64,000 nt of DNA from Neurospora tetrasperma FGSC 2508 (lineage: Eukaryota > Ascomycota > Sordariomycetes > Sordariales > Sordariaceae): NCBI RefSeq assembly GCF_000213175.1, contig NW_009799102.1, positions 1 to 64,000 of the forward strand, read 5' to 3'. Numbering within the stretch: the stretch's first letter is position 1; every line of letters starts with the position of its first letter. The translations under genes and the position numbers were made by a program. The notes under the pieces were generated by a model. The model was not told where the DNA came from, did not search any database, and worked only from the letters and a program-made list of their open reading frames with translations. Shown one piece after another: positions 1-11,600 of this stretch.

Positions 1-155
1 CCTAACCCTAACCCTAACCCTAACCCTAACCCTAACCCTAACCCTAACCCTAACCCTAACCCTAACCCTAACCCTAACCCTAACCCTAACCCTAACCCTA
101 ACCCTAACCCTAACCCTAACCCTAACCCTAACCCTAACCCTAACCCTAACCCTAA
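1..155. repeat. Telomere, (CCCTAA)n array at the left chromosome end
   Basis: About 26 perfect tandem copies of CCTAAC run from the first base to 155, then stop abruptly at unique sequence. The C-rich strand reads inward 5' to 3', which is the orientation expected at a left chromosome end. TTAGGG is the telomere unit of Neurospora and many other filamentous fungi. No degenerate telomere repeats or subtelomeric satellite lie between the array and the first gene. The array may be trimmed by the assembly, so its true length is unknown. Confidence 0.98.
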
Positions 156-223
156 GTAGGGAGGGAAACAGCCCAATTGAGAAACCTAGAGGGGAGAAAT
201 ATCCAAGACTTGGACTACTCTAT

Positions 224-1186
224 TTACTCCATCCACAACCACGTTTTAAATGCTCGCGAATCCTTATCCGCGGGCGCTGTCTCTTGCGTCTTCTTTCTTC
301 CGTACAATCCCCAAGCCATATGCCTCGTAGGGTTCGCAGCTAAGCGCTCAAAGTTCTTTACAGTCTCCGAATCATTACCCTCGACAGTCCTTGCATGCTC
401 CAACGCCATTCGAATCAACTCCCCCGCTCTCGCCTTATCATCAGTCGCAGCCATCATCTGGAAGGCATCATAGTAGGCGCGATACACCTGGCTGTTGTAC
501 GTACCCTCATCGTCGAGTAGCGACAGCATCCTGCGCACCATCCCAAGTCCAAGTTTGACGTTGCTTCCCGCGCTGAGAATAGCCTGATCCAGTCTATGGA
601 TGGTGGCAAGCCTCTCATCGCTGGCCCTACGTTGATCGGGTGGCAATGAGCACAACTCGCATGCGCAGTCAAAGTTGAACTTGATCTTGAGAATGGACTG
701 ACGCTCGACATACGCCGCGAAGTGTCCAATGTAAGAGATGGTGATCTCCTCTCCTTTTTTGATGTCACGGACAGCATGGATGGTCTCGCGGCTGATGCGT
801 GAATTCCAGCTATTCTGCGTGTTTGGGTTGCAAGCGTGGTTGATACGTGATGCTTCAATGAACAGGCCACCACCGACGGGCGGCGAGCCGAGGCCGAGCA
901 TGTTCGTCTTGCAGATGGCGAGGAAAGGGCTGAACGTGGTCCCGTGACAGTTGTGCAGACTGAGGAAGGCACGTTGCTGATCTTTATCGAGTGTCTTGAG
1001 TTTCTCAGTAAGGTGCTTCTCGACGACTTGGTTGCCTCTTTCCATAACGTTGGTCGGCACAATGAAGAGTGGCTTTTCAGCCATGATGCGCGTGCCTTTG
1101 GCGATGTCTTGGGTTGCGATGACGCCGGTACCCTTGTTGGGAATTGGGACGATGTCGTAAAGTCTTTGCTGGTTGTTCGCCGTCAT
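224..1186 (-). CDS. SET-domain protein (SET5/SMYD-like putative lysine methyltransferase)
   Basis: A single-exon protein of 320 residues with the hallmarks of a SET domain. It has an N-terminal GTG turn (residues 19-21, followed by VIATQDI), the motif RINHACNPN (114-122) that forms the cofactor pocket, GEEITISYI (145-153) with the catalytic Tyr region, and a post-SET-like Cys cluster, CACELC (174-179). This family transfers methyl groups from S-adenosylmethionine to lysine; the substrate cannot be read from sequence. The start chosen is the first ATG and gives a compact N-terminus immediately before the SET fold. The gene is transcribed towards the telomere, and its stop codon is 68 bp from the telomere array, so its 3' UTR and terminator must lie in a very short space or in telomere repeat. 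Silencing by telomere position effect is plausible but not shown. Confidence 0.85.
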   Translation of the reverse strand: MTANNQQRLYDIVPIPNKGTGVIATQDIAKGTRIMAEKPLFIVPTNVMERGNQVVEKHLTEKLKTLDKDQQRAFLSLHNCHGTTFSPFLAICKTNMLGLGSPPVGGGLFIEASRINHACNPNTQNSWNSRISRETIHAVRDIKKGEEITISYIGHFAAYVERQSILKIKFNFDCACELCSLPPDQRRASDERLATIHRLDQAILSAGSNVKLGLGMVRRMLSLLDDEGTYNSQVYRAYYDAFQMMAATDDKARAGELIRMALEHARTVEGNDSETVKNFERLAANPTRHMAWGLYGRKKTQETAPADKDSRAFKTWLWME

Positions 1187-2331
1187 CGTGTGTGCTTCTT
1201 GAACGAATTGAGGGAGGAAGGCTTGCGGATCAATGTGAAGAAATGAAGAAAGTTGTCTCTTTGGTTCCGTCAGAGGTGAGTTGGGTGTGCTTTCTTACCT
1301 CTATATATCCTGCTTTGTTTATGACCGATGACCCCAAGTTGTTGCCTTGACGGAGGAGGACCTAACCCAACAAACTACCCTACTATGCATATTAGAACTC
1401 AAATGTCAGTCTTCCATGTCTATTTGTGGTCATCGATACAGGACTCAGGTGGTTTGCCAACAGCTTTGGGCCTCTCGCAGAGACCAGGGCGACCAATCTT
1501 ATCACTTTGTCGTTTTTCTCATGGGCCTCCAACGTCAATGTCCGGCAAGCAGCATTGTCAGCGTGTGAGGACCCGGGACAGCGAATAAACGGGAAGTTGC
1601 AGTTAACTCACTTGAGTTGGAAAACTCTCACCGGCTTGATATCATCGCCAGACGAAGTGTCATGGAATACACTCGCAGATGTTTCAAGTTCGCACGTCAA
1701 TGCTCCAGCACGACGGGTCCCGCTCCCCGAAACACCATACGGAGATTGCTCTGATCGTCTCCCTGGATTCTCAGTGAAGACAACGTCGAAGACACTTCAG
1801 GGACACAATATCACTTGGGCTGCTGCGGTCTCCGAAGACAAAGTCTGATGCTAGGATCAAATGTTAGTGATGCGCCTTGGGGTCAAGTCAAACCGACCTA
1901 TCCTCCTCCACTTCAGCATACTCGCTGTACAACACATATTGCTTCACTCCAGTCCTGGTCATCATCGATCGCATGGCGCAAAAATGGCAGCCGGCGGCAC
2001 TGGATTGTCTCAATTGCCCCTTGTCCACAGGCTGTGCAAGAAGGTCGCCTTCAGGGATGGGAATAGCAAGTCGGACGGCACTTCCTTTTCAAAACCGGAT
2101 ACATACCTAGGTACCTCTACTTGATTGCTCTTGTTTCCTTGTTGGATTGGCTGGCTGCCTTGGGTGAGGACGGGAGATCTCCGAGGAGCAACTTAGGTAA
2201 TGCCTGTTTTGCAATTTGCACTAGTCACCCCCCTAAAGCAAACTCAGCTACAGTACATTTACAGCGGCTTTACACAACCTCGCCTCGGAAACCCCCTCCC
2301 TCCACCCCCGCAACGACCCTACTCCTCCCCA
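1187..2331. other. Intergenic, no gene seen
   Basis: This is the region upstream of the SET gene and downstream of the glycosyltransferase, both on the minus strand. The short open frames have no recognisable motif. It holds one copy of the dispersed TACCTAGGTACCTCTA-type motif near 2104-2120. A C-rich and CT-rich stretch at about 2290-2400 overlaps the 3' end of the glycosyltransferase gene. Confidence 0.6.
2104..2120. repeat. Dispersed short motif TACCTAGGTACCTCTAC
   Basis: A 17-base palindrome-containing word (TACCTAGGTA core fused to GTACCTCTA). Exact or partial copies recur throughout the intergenic DNA of this window, for example at 13544-13565, 26619-26629 and 52484-52496. The function is unknown; see the findings. 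Confidence 0.6.
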
Positions 2332-4445
2332 CTACCAACCCCCACCGGTCCCTCCATTCCCCTCCTCCTCCACATCCCAATCCCTTTCGACCCTCCACGC
2401 ATCATTCAACCCATTTCCATTTCCCTTGTCCTTCCCAGCCGCCCACTTCTTCGCGAGATCACACCCACGATGTCCCCATTTCTGCGAATATACCGCCCGT
2501 CCTGTCTCGATCCACATCTCCACGCCGGTTCCGAAACCCTCTGCGTCCCGATAAAACGGCTCTCCTTGTCCTCCCTGCTGCTTCATCTGCCAGCTCTTGG
2601 TCCGCCCTTCGTAACCGTTGCCGCGGGCATACTTAGCACGTTCCATACGACAGGCCGTCGACAACAAATTGGCGTGCGTTTCAGCTTCCGTAATCTCGGA
2701 TGTGTCTTTCGTCATCACCGCTGCTGCTGAAGTGGCTTCCGCTTTCTGGTTCCGGGCCGGGGGGTCAGGATCGCCGGGGAAGGAAGCTTTGATACCCGGG
2801 ATACGGAACAGCGCGCCGATGTCGTCGAGAACAGTGCTCACGTCCAGGATGTGCCCTGCCTCTGTTGCTGGTGCTGTGGACTCGTTCTGTGTGTAGCCCG
2901 CCCACATCAATCGTGTGTACATGTCGCAGTTGGTACCGTAGAAGGGAATGTGCGTGTCCCAGCCGCCAACGGAGAGGATCGCATCCCGGTGGACGAGGGT
3001 GAGATGGTCGTAGGAAAAGAAGTGATGAGCCCACTTGGGATGGGAAGGGTCGCGGTATTGGCGGAGGGTATGGAGGGCATTGGCGTAAAGAGAGCGGTAT
3101 ATGTATTCCTCGGGCTCGTTGTTCTCGAACGTATTGCTGGACTTGTCGGGCTTGGCAGCGGCAGCTGGAGAGTACGACGGGCGTCGATGCTCGTAAGAGA
3201 AGACGATCAGGTCTTGATGTGACCAAAAGTATTCGGTCCAGCCGCGTTGGAGGGCAGTCCTGTGCCCATGTCACTGATCAGCAGTCGTTGCGATCGGAGG
3301 GAAAATGGGGGAACTAACCAAGCAAAGAAGTTCTGCAACTGCGCAAATGTTAACAGCGTCGGAGTCTGCAATCCAGTAAGTCAGCCAGTATCCATGTCAT
3401 TCTTTCGTCCCTTGTCTATCCCCTCTTCCCATCTCCTCGGCTCTCCTTTTGCTCCTCCTACACGCACGCATCTCAATCCCTCAACGCACACCGCCCGTGT
3501 CCACGACCCTCTATCGTTTCTCGTACCCGTAAGGACTAGAATCGCCTTCTGCCCAGGCGAAACGGGTACGTCCCCAGTCTCATCCTTTATATCCGTCCCT
3601 GGGGTTAAGCCAAAGCCGGAGCCAGCATTAGAAACGGCACCTACGGAAATCACGGTCACTCCAAGCATCCCCAACTGTGTCGAGTTCATAAAGAACGGAT
3701 TTTGCAGACCCAACAACCCCCGCTCATTGGCGTCCATCGTCCCCGTGTTCTCGATAACATAGATCTCTTCCGCCGGCCAGCCTGCTGCAATGTAGCTGGA
3801 CACACATTGCAATAGCAGCGGCCAGTTGCGAGTGAACCCGATTAGCAGCGGTGCCACGCCGGTCGGGTTGAGGCTGGAGTGGTAAGAGGACGAGGCGGGA
3901 GGATCGAGGCGACGGCCAAAAGACTTGCTGCCGAAGCGGGAGAAGTAAGACCTCGAGGGCTGCTGGGTGAGTTCCTGGGATCGAGAAGGGTGGAGGTGGC
4001 GAAAGTGCGAGGGGCGGTTGATCTCAGGTGCCTGTAGAAGCCTTTTCAGTTTGCGAGGCGTCAAGTCGGAAGAGAGGAGGGGGAAAGGGTCAATAATTGG
4101 AGGAGACAGAGGAGTGGGAGGGAGGAAGACAGGCGGAGACACGGAGGCAATTTCCGCTTCGTTCCAGGTAAAAAAGTCCTCTTGGAGCTTTGTTTGGGGG
4201 ACGACGGGCCGGTGGACATCTCTGGCGCCGTATGGCGGGAGATGTGTCATGCTGGAAATATGAGACACGGGGGCGTTATCTGAGGAAGCATTGGGCGGAT
4301 TTGACAGGTTGGACGACCAGCTGATGAGGCAGACAGAAAAGAGGAAATGGGCGGTGGTAAGGACAAAACAAGCAAGGAAGAGGCGGTAGCAGATACGGGT
4401 GGGAAAGTGCGAAAGTCTCGCGAGATTGATGATTGTTCGTGCCAT
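2332..4445 (-). CDS. Type II membrane glycosyltransferase-like protein (three exons)
   Basis: The exons read 4445-3645, 3365-3319 and 3259-2332, giving 591 residues. The introns are 279 nt (donor GTAGGT, acceptor TTGCAG) and 59 nt (donor GTTAGT, acceptor CACAG), and the frame closes exactly across both. The chosen start gives MARTIINLARL followed by a hydrophobic anchor at about residues 17-42, a type II signal anchor. A Pro/Ser-rich stem follows. The catalytic part includes LIGFTRNWPLLLQCVSSY, an EEIYVIENTGT strand typical of GT-A folds, SYDHLTLVHR, LSVGGWD and GTNCDMY (about 391-397), a possible metal-binding DxD-like site. It probably acts in the Golgi lumen. The family looks like a fungal GT2-related group; the sugar and acceptor are unknown. 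The acidic Gly-rich C-terminus is low complexity. An in-frame ATG 36 codons upstream is less likely because it would place a long polar leader before the anchor. Confidence 0.82.
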
Positions 4446-5669
4446 TTTGGGCTGGGAAGGTATCAGGAGGGCAGGACAGAACGGGATGGGATGGGATGAT
4501 CCGTGCTGTGTTGGTGTCGAGGAAGACGGAAAAGGGGAGCAGCAGATAATCAAGGCGATGGATACCTAGCCAAAGTTCGATGACTGGGCAAGGAAAAGAT
4601 GTAAACATCGCAGCTGCTATTGCAGACACGACCCACAGAATCAGATAGCGCCAATATGTCAACATGTGCCGGTTTGGTCCAGATCGAAGAGGGAGGCTGC
4701 AGCGCCCCTGTGCAGGAACCTGGAAATCCAGCATTATCTGCAATTGGAAACAACTAGACCTAGCACTCAATGCAAAAAGCTTGGAACTGGTCACGCTGAG
4801 ATTGATGTTCAAATCGCCTTCATCGCTATCTATTTCAACATTAAACTTGGTAGGCCTCGCCGATGCGCCTCAGAGGGCTGCTTAAAGGCATTTTCCCCGC
4901 GCGCTTCTCCGCCTCTGGGCTCACCCTTCTCCCGTCTTTTGAGTCTGCTATGCCAGCAGTCGCCTCCAAAGGCCCAAGGTACGAGATTGATCTTCTCATC
5001 CTATCAAAGTAAAGGCGGACAAAGTCTATTGTACAGGAAGCGGAGTAGGAACATATTGTACAAGCGGTGGTGCGAGCTAGCATTGGAAAGAGATAAAGTA
5101 AACAAAGGGAAAGTGTACCTAGACATGCATTGCTCGTCCATCGACAAGGAGCACCAAGATGCAAACATCCAACAAAAACCAAGACGTGCTTTAGTGTTCC
5201 GCCCCCCAGAGGCTCCCACTCCTAGAAGGACCATCCGTTTCATTCCGTGTAGACCAGTCCGTGCGTGAATGATAGTAGAAAGATGAAGGAGATTATGAAT
5301 GATGAAGCGTGTAATGCAGAGCATGATGATGACGATGATAGAAGATAGAAGTTCGGAGTGAAATGTCCCTCTACATAGGTATCCTGAAGTGCAGACGTGA
5401 TGAACAAAAAAGAGAGAAAACAAAAGAACGCAACCACCCTCCTTGAGCGCCCAATGCCATAAGTTATGTTATCCTAAACCAAAAGAAATGAAGCCGTGTT
5501 AGTTTGACAGCATGAGCTGTATGAGCACGGGTATTGGGTTCGTCCTTCAGATAGAGCCTTCTTCCCGGCGGTCACGAAGCGGATGACGAGGCGGACGTGG
5601 CGGACAAGGCTGACAATGATCCCACCCGAGAAAATGCTCATCATACCCAACGGTGGCAGACGCAAGACA
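4446..5669. other. Intergenic: glycosyltransferase 5' side and DOCK 3' side
   Basis: About 1.2 kb between two minus-strand genes. It holds the promoter and 5' UTR of the glycosyltransferase and the 3' UTR of the DOCK gene. Open frames in this stretch (for example a plus-strand frame at 4666-5268) show no domain or start context, and I treat them as chance. Confidence 0.6.
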
Positions 5670-8600
5670 CTATTCCTCATCCAGTGCCCCCATCTTTCCA
5701 TCCCCCTTTCCACTCTTCTTCATGTTTCCCAACTTCAGCATGCTCAGCCTTTTCTTGACACTCGCACTGCCGTTGTGGAACTTGTCTTTAAGCTCCTTCA
5801 AGTCTCTGTCCTCCTCCTTGTCCTCCTTATCTTTCTTGCTCTTCTTTTCCTTCTTCCCATATCCACTAACAGACACACCATTCAGCGCCGCTGCCGCCGC
5901 TCCGCGTTCCCTTTCTCGGTCAAGCTGGTCGGATTGCGATTGCAAGGGTGAATCCAAGTTGGGCTGAGAAATAGAAGGGGATGAGTACTCCGTCTGCCAG
6001 TCCGTATTTCCACCAACACTGTCAGCCACGCCGTTGATAGCGTTAATGAGGTGAACCTTATCGGAAGAGCTGAAACCGCGAAGGAAGGAGCGGCGGTTCG
6101 CCTTCCCTATCGACCCGTACCCTTCTTGTGTGTTGTCGGTTGGCTGTTGCTGCTGCTCCTTCCTGCTTTGAATTACATTGCTAGGGGCAGAGGGGCTTCG
6201 GTCGCCATTGGTGGTGGGCGTGTTCATCACCGTTGCTGATGCTGATCCAGTGTGCATGTCCTCGTGAGATTTGGACCTGCTGGCGAGGTTGTGCTCGCTA
6301 CCGTTCAGTAGGTGGGGAATAGAACCGGTTGACGATAGCTGATGAGCCGTGGAGGAGTTCCCATCCTTCCTCCTTCCTCCCAAGAAACTCAGCCTTGCAC
6401 CACGTCCTTGTCGTAGGGAAACGGGTTGGGAAATTCCGGTGCTGACCACAATTTCGCCTAGAACATCTGTTGTTTCGCTTGCGGTGTGAGCATGGCCTTG
6501 AGCGTTTGAGGAGATGCCGAGACCGTGGCCATTTGCCAAAGAGGCAGTGGCGGATAGGTGGTGTTTGTGCTGGCCGGTTGCGGAATTGAAAGCTGAAGGC
6601 CCCGGTGATCGTGGCCAGGTTGGCGAGGGTGTGATACCGCCGGTGCGTTCGCTGCCGGGAGAGGGATGGGGAGCGCGGGCGGGTGGTGGTGTGAAGATTG
6701 CGATTTCGGGGGCGAATGTTCGTTCGAAGACTGTCTGGGTTAGCGCCACATCGTCCAGCACAATGGTAACACAGGGGGACTTACACTTCTGCAAATCTTG
6801 CCCATGTTTTCTCACCATCTCCCTAGGGCTCTTCGCAAAGGTTGCCAAACACCTCTTGATCATAATCGCATGATCCACCAACGCCATCTTGATGGCGTTC
6901 TCTTGGGCATCAATCTCTGGGGGGGCGTCTTCCTCGTCCTCATCCTCATCACTCCCGCATCTTATTGTGATTGGCGTCGTGCTCGCCATTCCAGGAATCA
7001 GCTCTCGGTACCTACTCACACTCGCTTCGCTCTCCGGATTTACACTGATGCTGACCGCATCGACCAACAACATCACGGTAGCCTCATCACTTCCCTCACC
7101 CCCTTGCGCCTGTCCTTCTGCTACCTTCTTCTCAACAGCCGTCATCTCTCCCGTTTTTCTCACGATCCTCTCCAGGGCCGTCTCCTTTGCTGTCAACCTC
7201 ACATGCTTGATTTCAACGATCTCGCTCCGTTTGAGTATGGTTGGGAAAGGTTCGGCGGTGGTGTAGAGGGTCTTCTCAGCGTAATGATCCCTTACATCCC
7301 CGTTGGTGTCTCTCTTTGTGCTGACGCTAAACGTTTGAGGACTGGAAGAGATAAGATAGTCGCGGATGATTTGTGGAACGCGAGCGCGCTGGAAGACGGT
7401 ATGCGTGAGGTCACGGTGGGGGGAAATGGCTGATATGATTAGGAACTGGCCTTCAACGTCGTACTCTGCAGTGTCACGGTCATAAGAAGGGGTGATGATC
7501 TGCGCAGAGGGATACATCTCCTGCATGCGATCGGTGAATCCAGCCGTGCGTTCGGTAGGGGATGCGCCCTCGAAGACGAAAGCCTTGTCGCGTACGGAAG
7601 GAGGGAAGCCGAGACCCTTGTAGACGACTTTGAAGTACTTGGGTATGAGCTTGTCGGTCTTGTGTGCGATGGTCTCGTAAATGGTGGCAATGGCCCGTTG
7701 CGTGCGGGCGAGCTTAGCGAAGTCGAATATGTTGGACTCGTACTGGGCTTGGAGCTCTTTGTACGCAGCGAGCGCGCAGGACCAGGCGTGCCCGTCTTCG
7801 AAGTGCCTGATCATGTCGAAGTAGATGCGCTCCTTGCGCTCAAAATGGGATTGCGCTGGAAAGCAAGGGTCGTCGAGGGCGGGTGTGGTTTTGAGAGGGT
7901 CCCAGTCGTAGAGGTCTGCGTGTAGGCGTAGAGCGAGCCCAGCTTCGGTGTAGTTCCGGGCCGAAGCTTGGAGGCTGGCGAGCTGGTGGACGTAGCGAAT
8001 GAAGATTTCCTCCTTTTGCATGTCGCGAAGGAACTCCATGAGACGGAGGCGGTGAACGAGGTTGGAGGTTTCACCTGAACCGTCACCGCCGTGGACGGCA
8101 ACCAGCAAATCGAGGAACTCGTCGACTGTGCCCATCAGCTTACGGATGGCAGTGTACAATGGCTCGTCTGGGATCTTGGAGAGGGGTTCAAAGCGGTCCA
8201 GAAGCTCGCTCACAAACAGCTTCTGGAGGATACTCTCTGTCAATGGCTTTTCCTTAAAGTAGCCATCAAGACAGTCGATGATCTCCATCTGAATGACTGA
8301 CAAATCCTCGCTCAGGGTCCACTCGCTGACGATCATGGTCTGCAGAACCTCTACAGCCATCCTCCGGAGACCCTCGTGGACACTAAGACAGAGCTCAACA
8401 ATGGGCCCAACAAGCGTAGGCACATACTGCACCTGATAACCGCCCATCTTAGACAGCCCATACCGTGCCCTCTCCTCCAGGCTTGTCTCCCATCCAATAG
8501 CCTCCCACGTTTTCCTCAGCAGATCGGCTCCATGCTCTCTGACATCGCCTGCAATCTTCCAGACCGCTCTTCTCTTTTGCTCCGGGAACGTCTCCAACGC

Positions 8601-11600
8601 CAGCGAGGGGCTCCCCACCAGCTTGAGCAGTGTAGTGAAGAACATCTTCCACAGCTCGGTATCAAAGTTCTCGGCCTCATCCGGATGCGGGAGGAAGGAC
8701 TCGAGCAACAAAGTGGCAAGATATTGCAGCATCCGCATGGTCGACTTGTGATGGAAGATGTGCACGCTGAGCCAGTTGGGGGGGAAGGTCTCGCCTTGCA
8801 GAATGCTCATGAGTACGCGGAGGCAGCTTTCGACAAGGATGTTGAGATCGTCTTCCGCCAGCTCCAGTTGCATGCCGCTGGGGGAGTTGGACAGCGCTGA
8901 CAGGACAGCAGAGAGCTCGATGAGGGCTTCGTCAAAGACCACCTCTTCGGCAGTCGGCTTGGCGGGGAATGGGTATGATGTGGGGAACAGAAGCGACAAA
9001 CGGTTTTTGGGCGTCTTCTCGGCAGCCTGGATGGCGAGGTAAGACTGGATAATTTTGGGGATATAATCTGGGATCTCCGGTCCGAGATGCTCGACCTGGC
9101 TGGCAAGCACTGAGCAGCACAGCCGCACCTGTTCTCTCCATTGCTCCGTCACCTCATCGGTATGCCCCCAGTGCGGTGCGATCCACCTCACGGTATTAGC
9201 GCTCAAGGCGGACCGCTGCTCTGGGTGCGAAAAGATGTCGAGCTTGGAGTAGTTGATGATGAGGACCAGCTTGTACAGCACGAGCTTGCCCTTGACGGAT
9301 GAGCAAGAGTCCATGAAGTCGATGGCAATATGGAGAATCTCCTCGGTTGTCAATAAGCCGGTGAGTTCGGGCAGCCACGTATGAAAATGTTGGACGGCGA
9401 GCGTTTGGCTGCCCACCAAAACAGGTGCCTGGTTACGCATCAAAGCATCGAGGGCCTTGAAGATGGTGCGCAGGTGGCGCGTGAAGCCGGGATTAGAGGT
9501 GGTGATCCCTATTCCAGCCTCCTTTTCCTTTTGTTGGCCCCTGGCATGGGTGATGAACTTGAGGATGTGCCGTACAACCTTGAAGGTGGCGCGCAGTTTC
9601 CGCGATGTCTCTGGCTCTGTGGGTTTTGACAGTAGCCTGGTAAAGGACCTGACGAGACAGGGCGTGGCAAATGGGTAATTGAACCGAGTTTCTGCGTACT
9701 GGTCGACAAGAGGAGCGAGGTTGAAGCGCCTGTCATGAACAATGTCCAGCACTCTGACCAAGGCAGTGAAGACGAGATCTTCCAGGTCGTCGTGCCCGGT
9801 GTAATGAACAAGAATGCCAAAAAGGGCGTCCAGGACATCGTTCAGCAACTTGACAACCTCGATTTCGGGTACGAAGATGAATGCCTTCAGAATGTCAGGT
9901 ACCTCTTCCTGAGGCAAGTCCTTGCCCTTTAACAGGCCCAGCACGACCTTGTCTTGGGAGAACCGCGTGCTGCAAAGATATGTATCGATGCGCAAAACAG
10001 CCAGCGGACCAGTCACCTCAGCATGCTCATCGCAGAAGTTAGAAGCAAAAGGCAAGCTCAGATATCCTCCCTTGCCTCCTGCAGGGGCTTGGGCGTTGGA
10101 CGTATTCTCATCCAGCTTGTACAACAACAAGTTATGGGAACCGTCATGGATGAAGGCCTGCTGATCCCACAGAGGCAGATATGCGACAGCGAACGGAGGA
10201 TTTGGCGCATCTGCAAGGTACATGACGACGTGTGACTGATGGACATCTTGGGGAGCAAGGACGAGCTTGACGATCTGCTTCCACGGGTCTCCACGGTCGA
10301 CGGCTGTCGATCTCCATGTGCTCAGGCCTTCGTCTTTGGAGGAGGGATATATGCAGTAGTCGATGCGTTCGCCATTTGCCCGACGTACCTCGAGGGTAAT
10401 CTGCAAGTTGGTGCTGTGAATACTGCTGGGCAGCGCTGTCGCGCTTGCTCCGTACCGGGATAGTAGGGTCTGCCTGGTCAAGATAGCTTCGTCAATGGTG
10501 ACATAGATGTCTGATCGCGGCTTGGTTGGCGCTCCAGAGAAACCCATCTTGTTGGTCTTGCAGATCCCAGACAAGACCGTAGGCGTCATCTTGATGAGGG
10601 CGTCGGCGTCCGGGTTGTTGAAGGACCGAAGGCGTATCTGTAACCTTTCGGCTCTCCTTGATCTTTCATGGTGCCCTGATCTGATGTCGCATATTTCCTT
10701 TATTAGTGGGTCCCATTCCTCGCTGTCACCATGTCTGTCCGATGGGAACTTGGAGCAGGGCGCCCAGATGTTGACCACATGTTCAACCTCCTCGCCCTGC
10801 TGCTTCATGATTGAGTTCAGCTTCAGCACTCCAACGCCGACCGTCCTGTCGGCTGTAGTCGGTGGGGATTGGCCGTCCATAGAAGAACGACCTGCTCTGT
10901 TCGAGTTAGCGGTACTCGGTGGTCCTCCGTCCCTACTTTCAAGAGCTTCATTGCTGGTCTGCTGTTCTTCGGCCTGCTCCGACAACGCCTCAAGGTCCGA
11001 GTTCTTCCTAGTAAACGCGCCCCGGGTATTCTTGTTGGCCCAAACCATGCTCCTACGCAAGGCTTTATTCCCGGACGTCAGGGGTGGTTTTGACTCTTTG
11101 GCGGATATCTGGGGCGAACTATTGGAGGGCGCGCCTGATCGAGAGCTCGGCTTGGCTGCTACAACTGACTGAGGTGCCCGGATTTTGACGACCAACAACA
11201 ACTCGGATTTGGAGGACTGTACATCACCAACGTCGGCAGACGAGAGATCGGAAAAAAGCGTGCGCATCTGGGAGGTCCGCGCTAGGTTGGTTAGTTGTCC
11301 GCCAGCTGGCACATCTACTATGTAACTCTCCGACAGAGGCGTGACTCTTCCTCCGGGTGCTTTTGTTGCAAGGTAAAGGACCAGGGTTGTCGACTCGTTG
11401 GATGCGCCGGCAAACATTTTGATGTCCACCATCAAGTGGTGCAAGGCCGTCAACTCGGGTGTGGTTGTTGGAGGCTCGTCCAGCAGGCTCATGACGGACT
11501 GCAGTTGGGTTATTTCTACGACAGAATCATCGCCCGTCATCACACGGCCACGGGCGTTGGGATCGCGCACGATGACCTCTCCTCCACACAGCTTGTTGAC

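Noticed and set aside
4666-5268. 200-codon plus-strand open frame between the glycosyltransferase and DOCK genes
   Set aside because: No motif, signal peptide or conserved pattern, and it overlaps the likely UTRs of two real minus-strand genes.
6798-7433. 211-codon plus-strand frame inside the DOCK gene
   Set aside because: Antisense shadow of the DHR-2 coding region.
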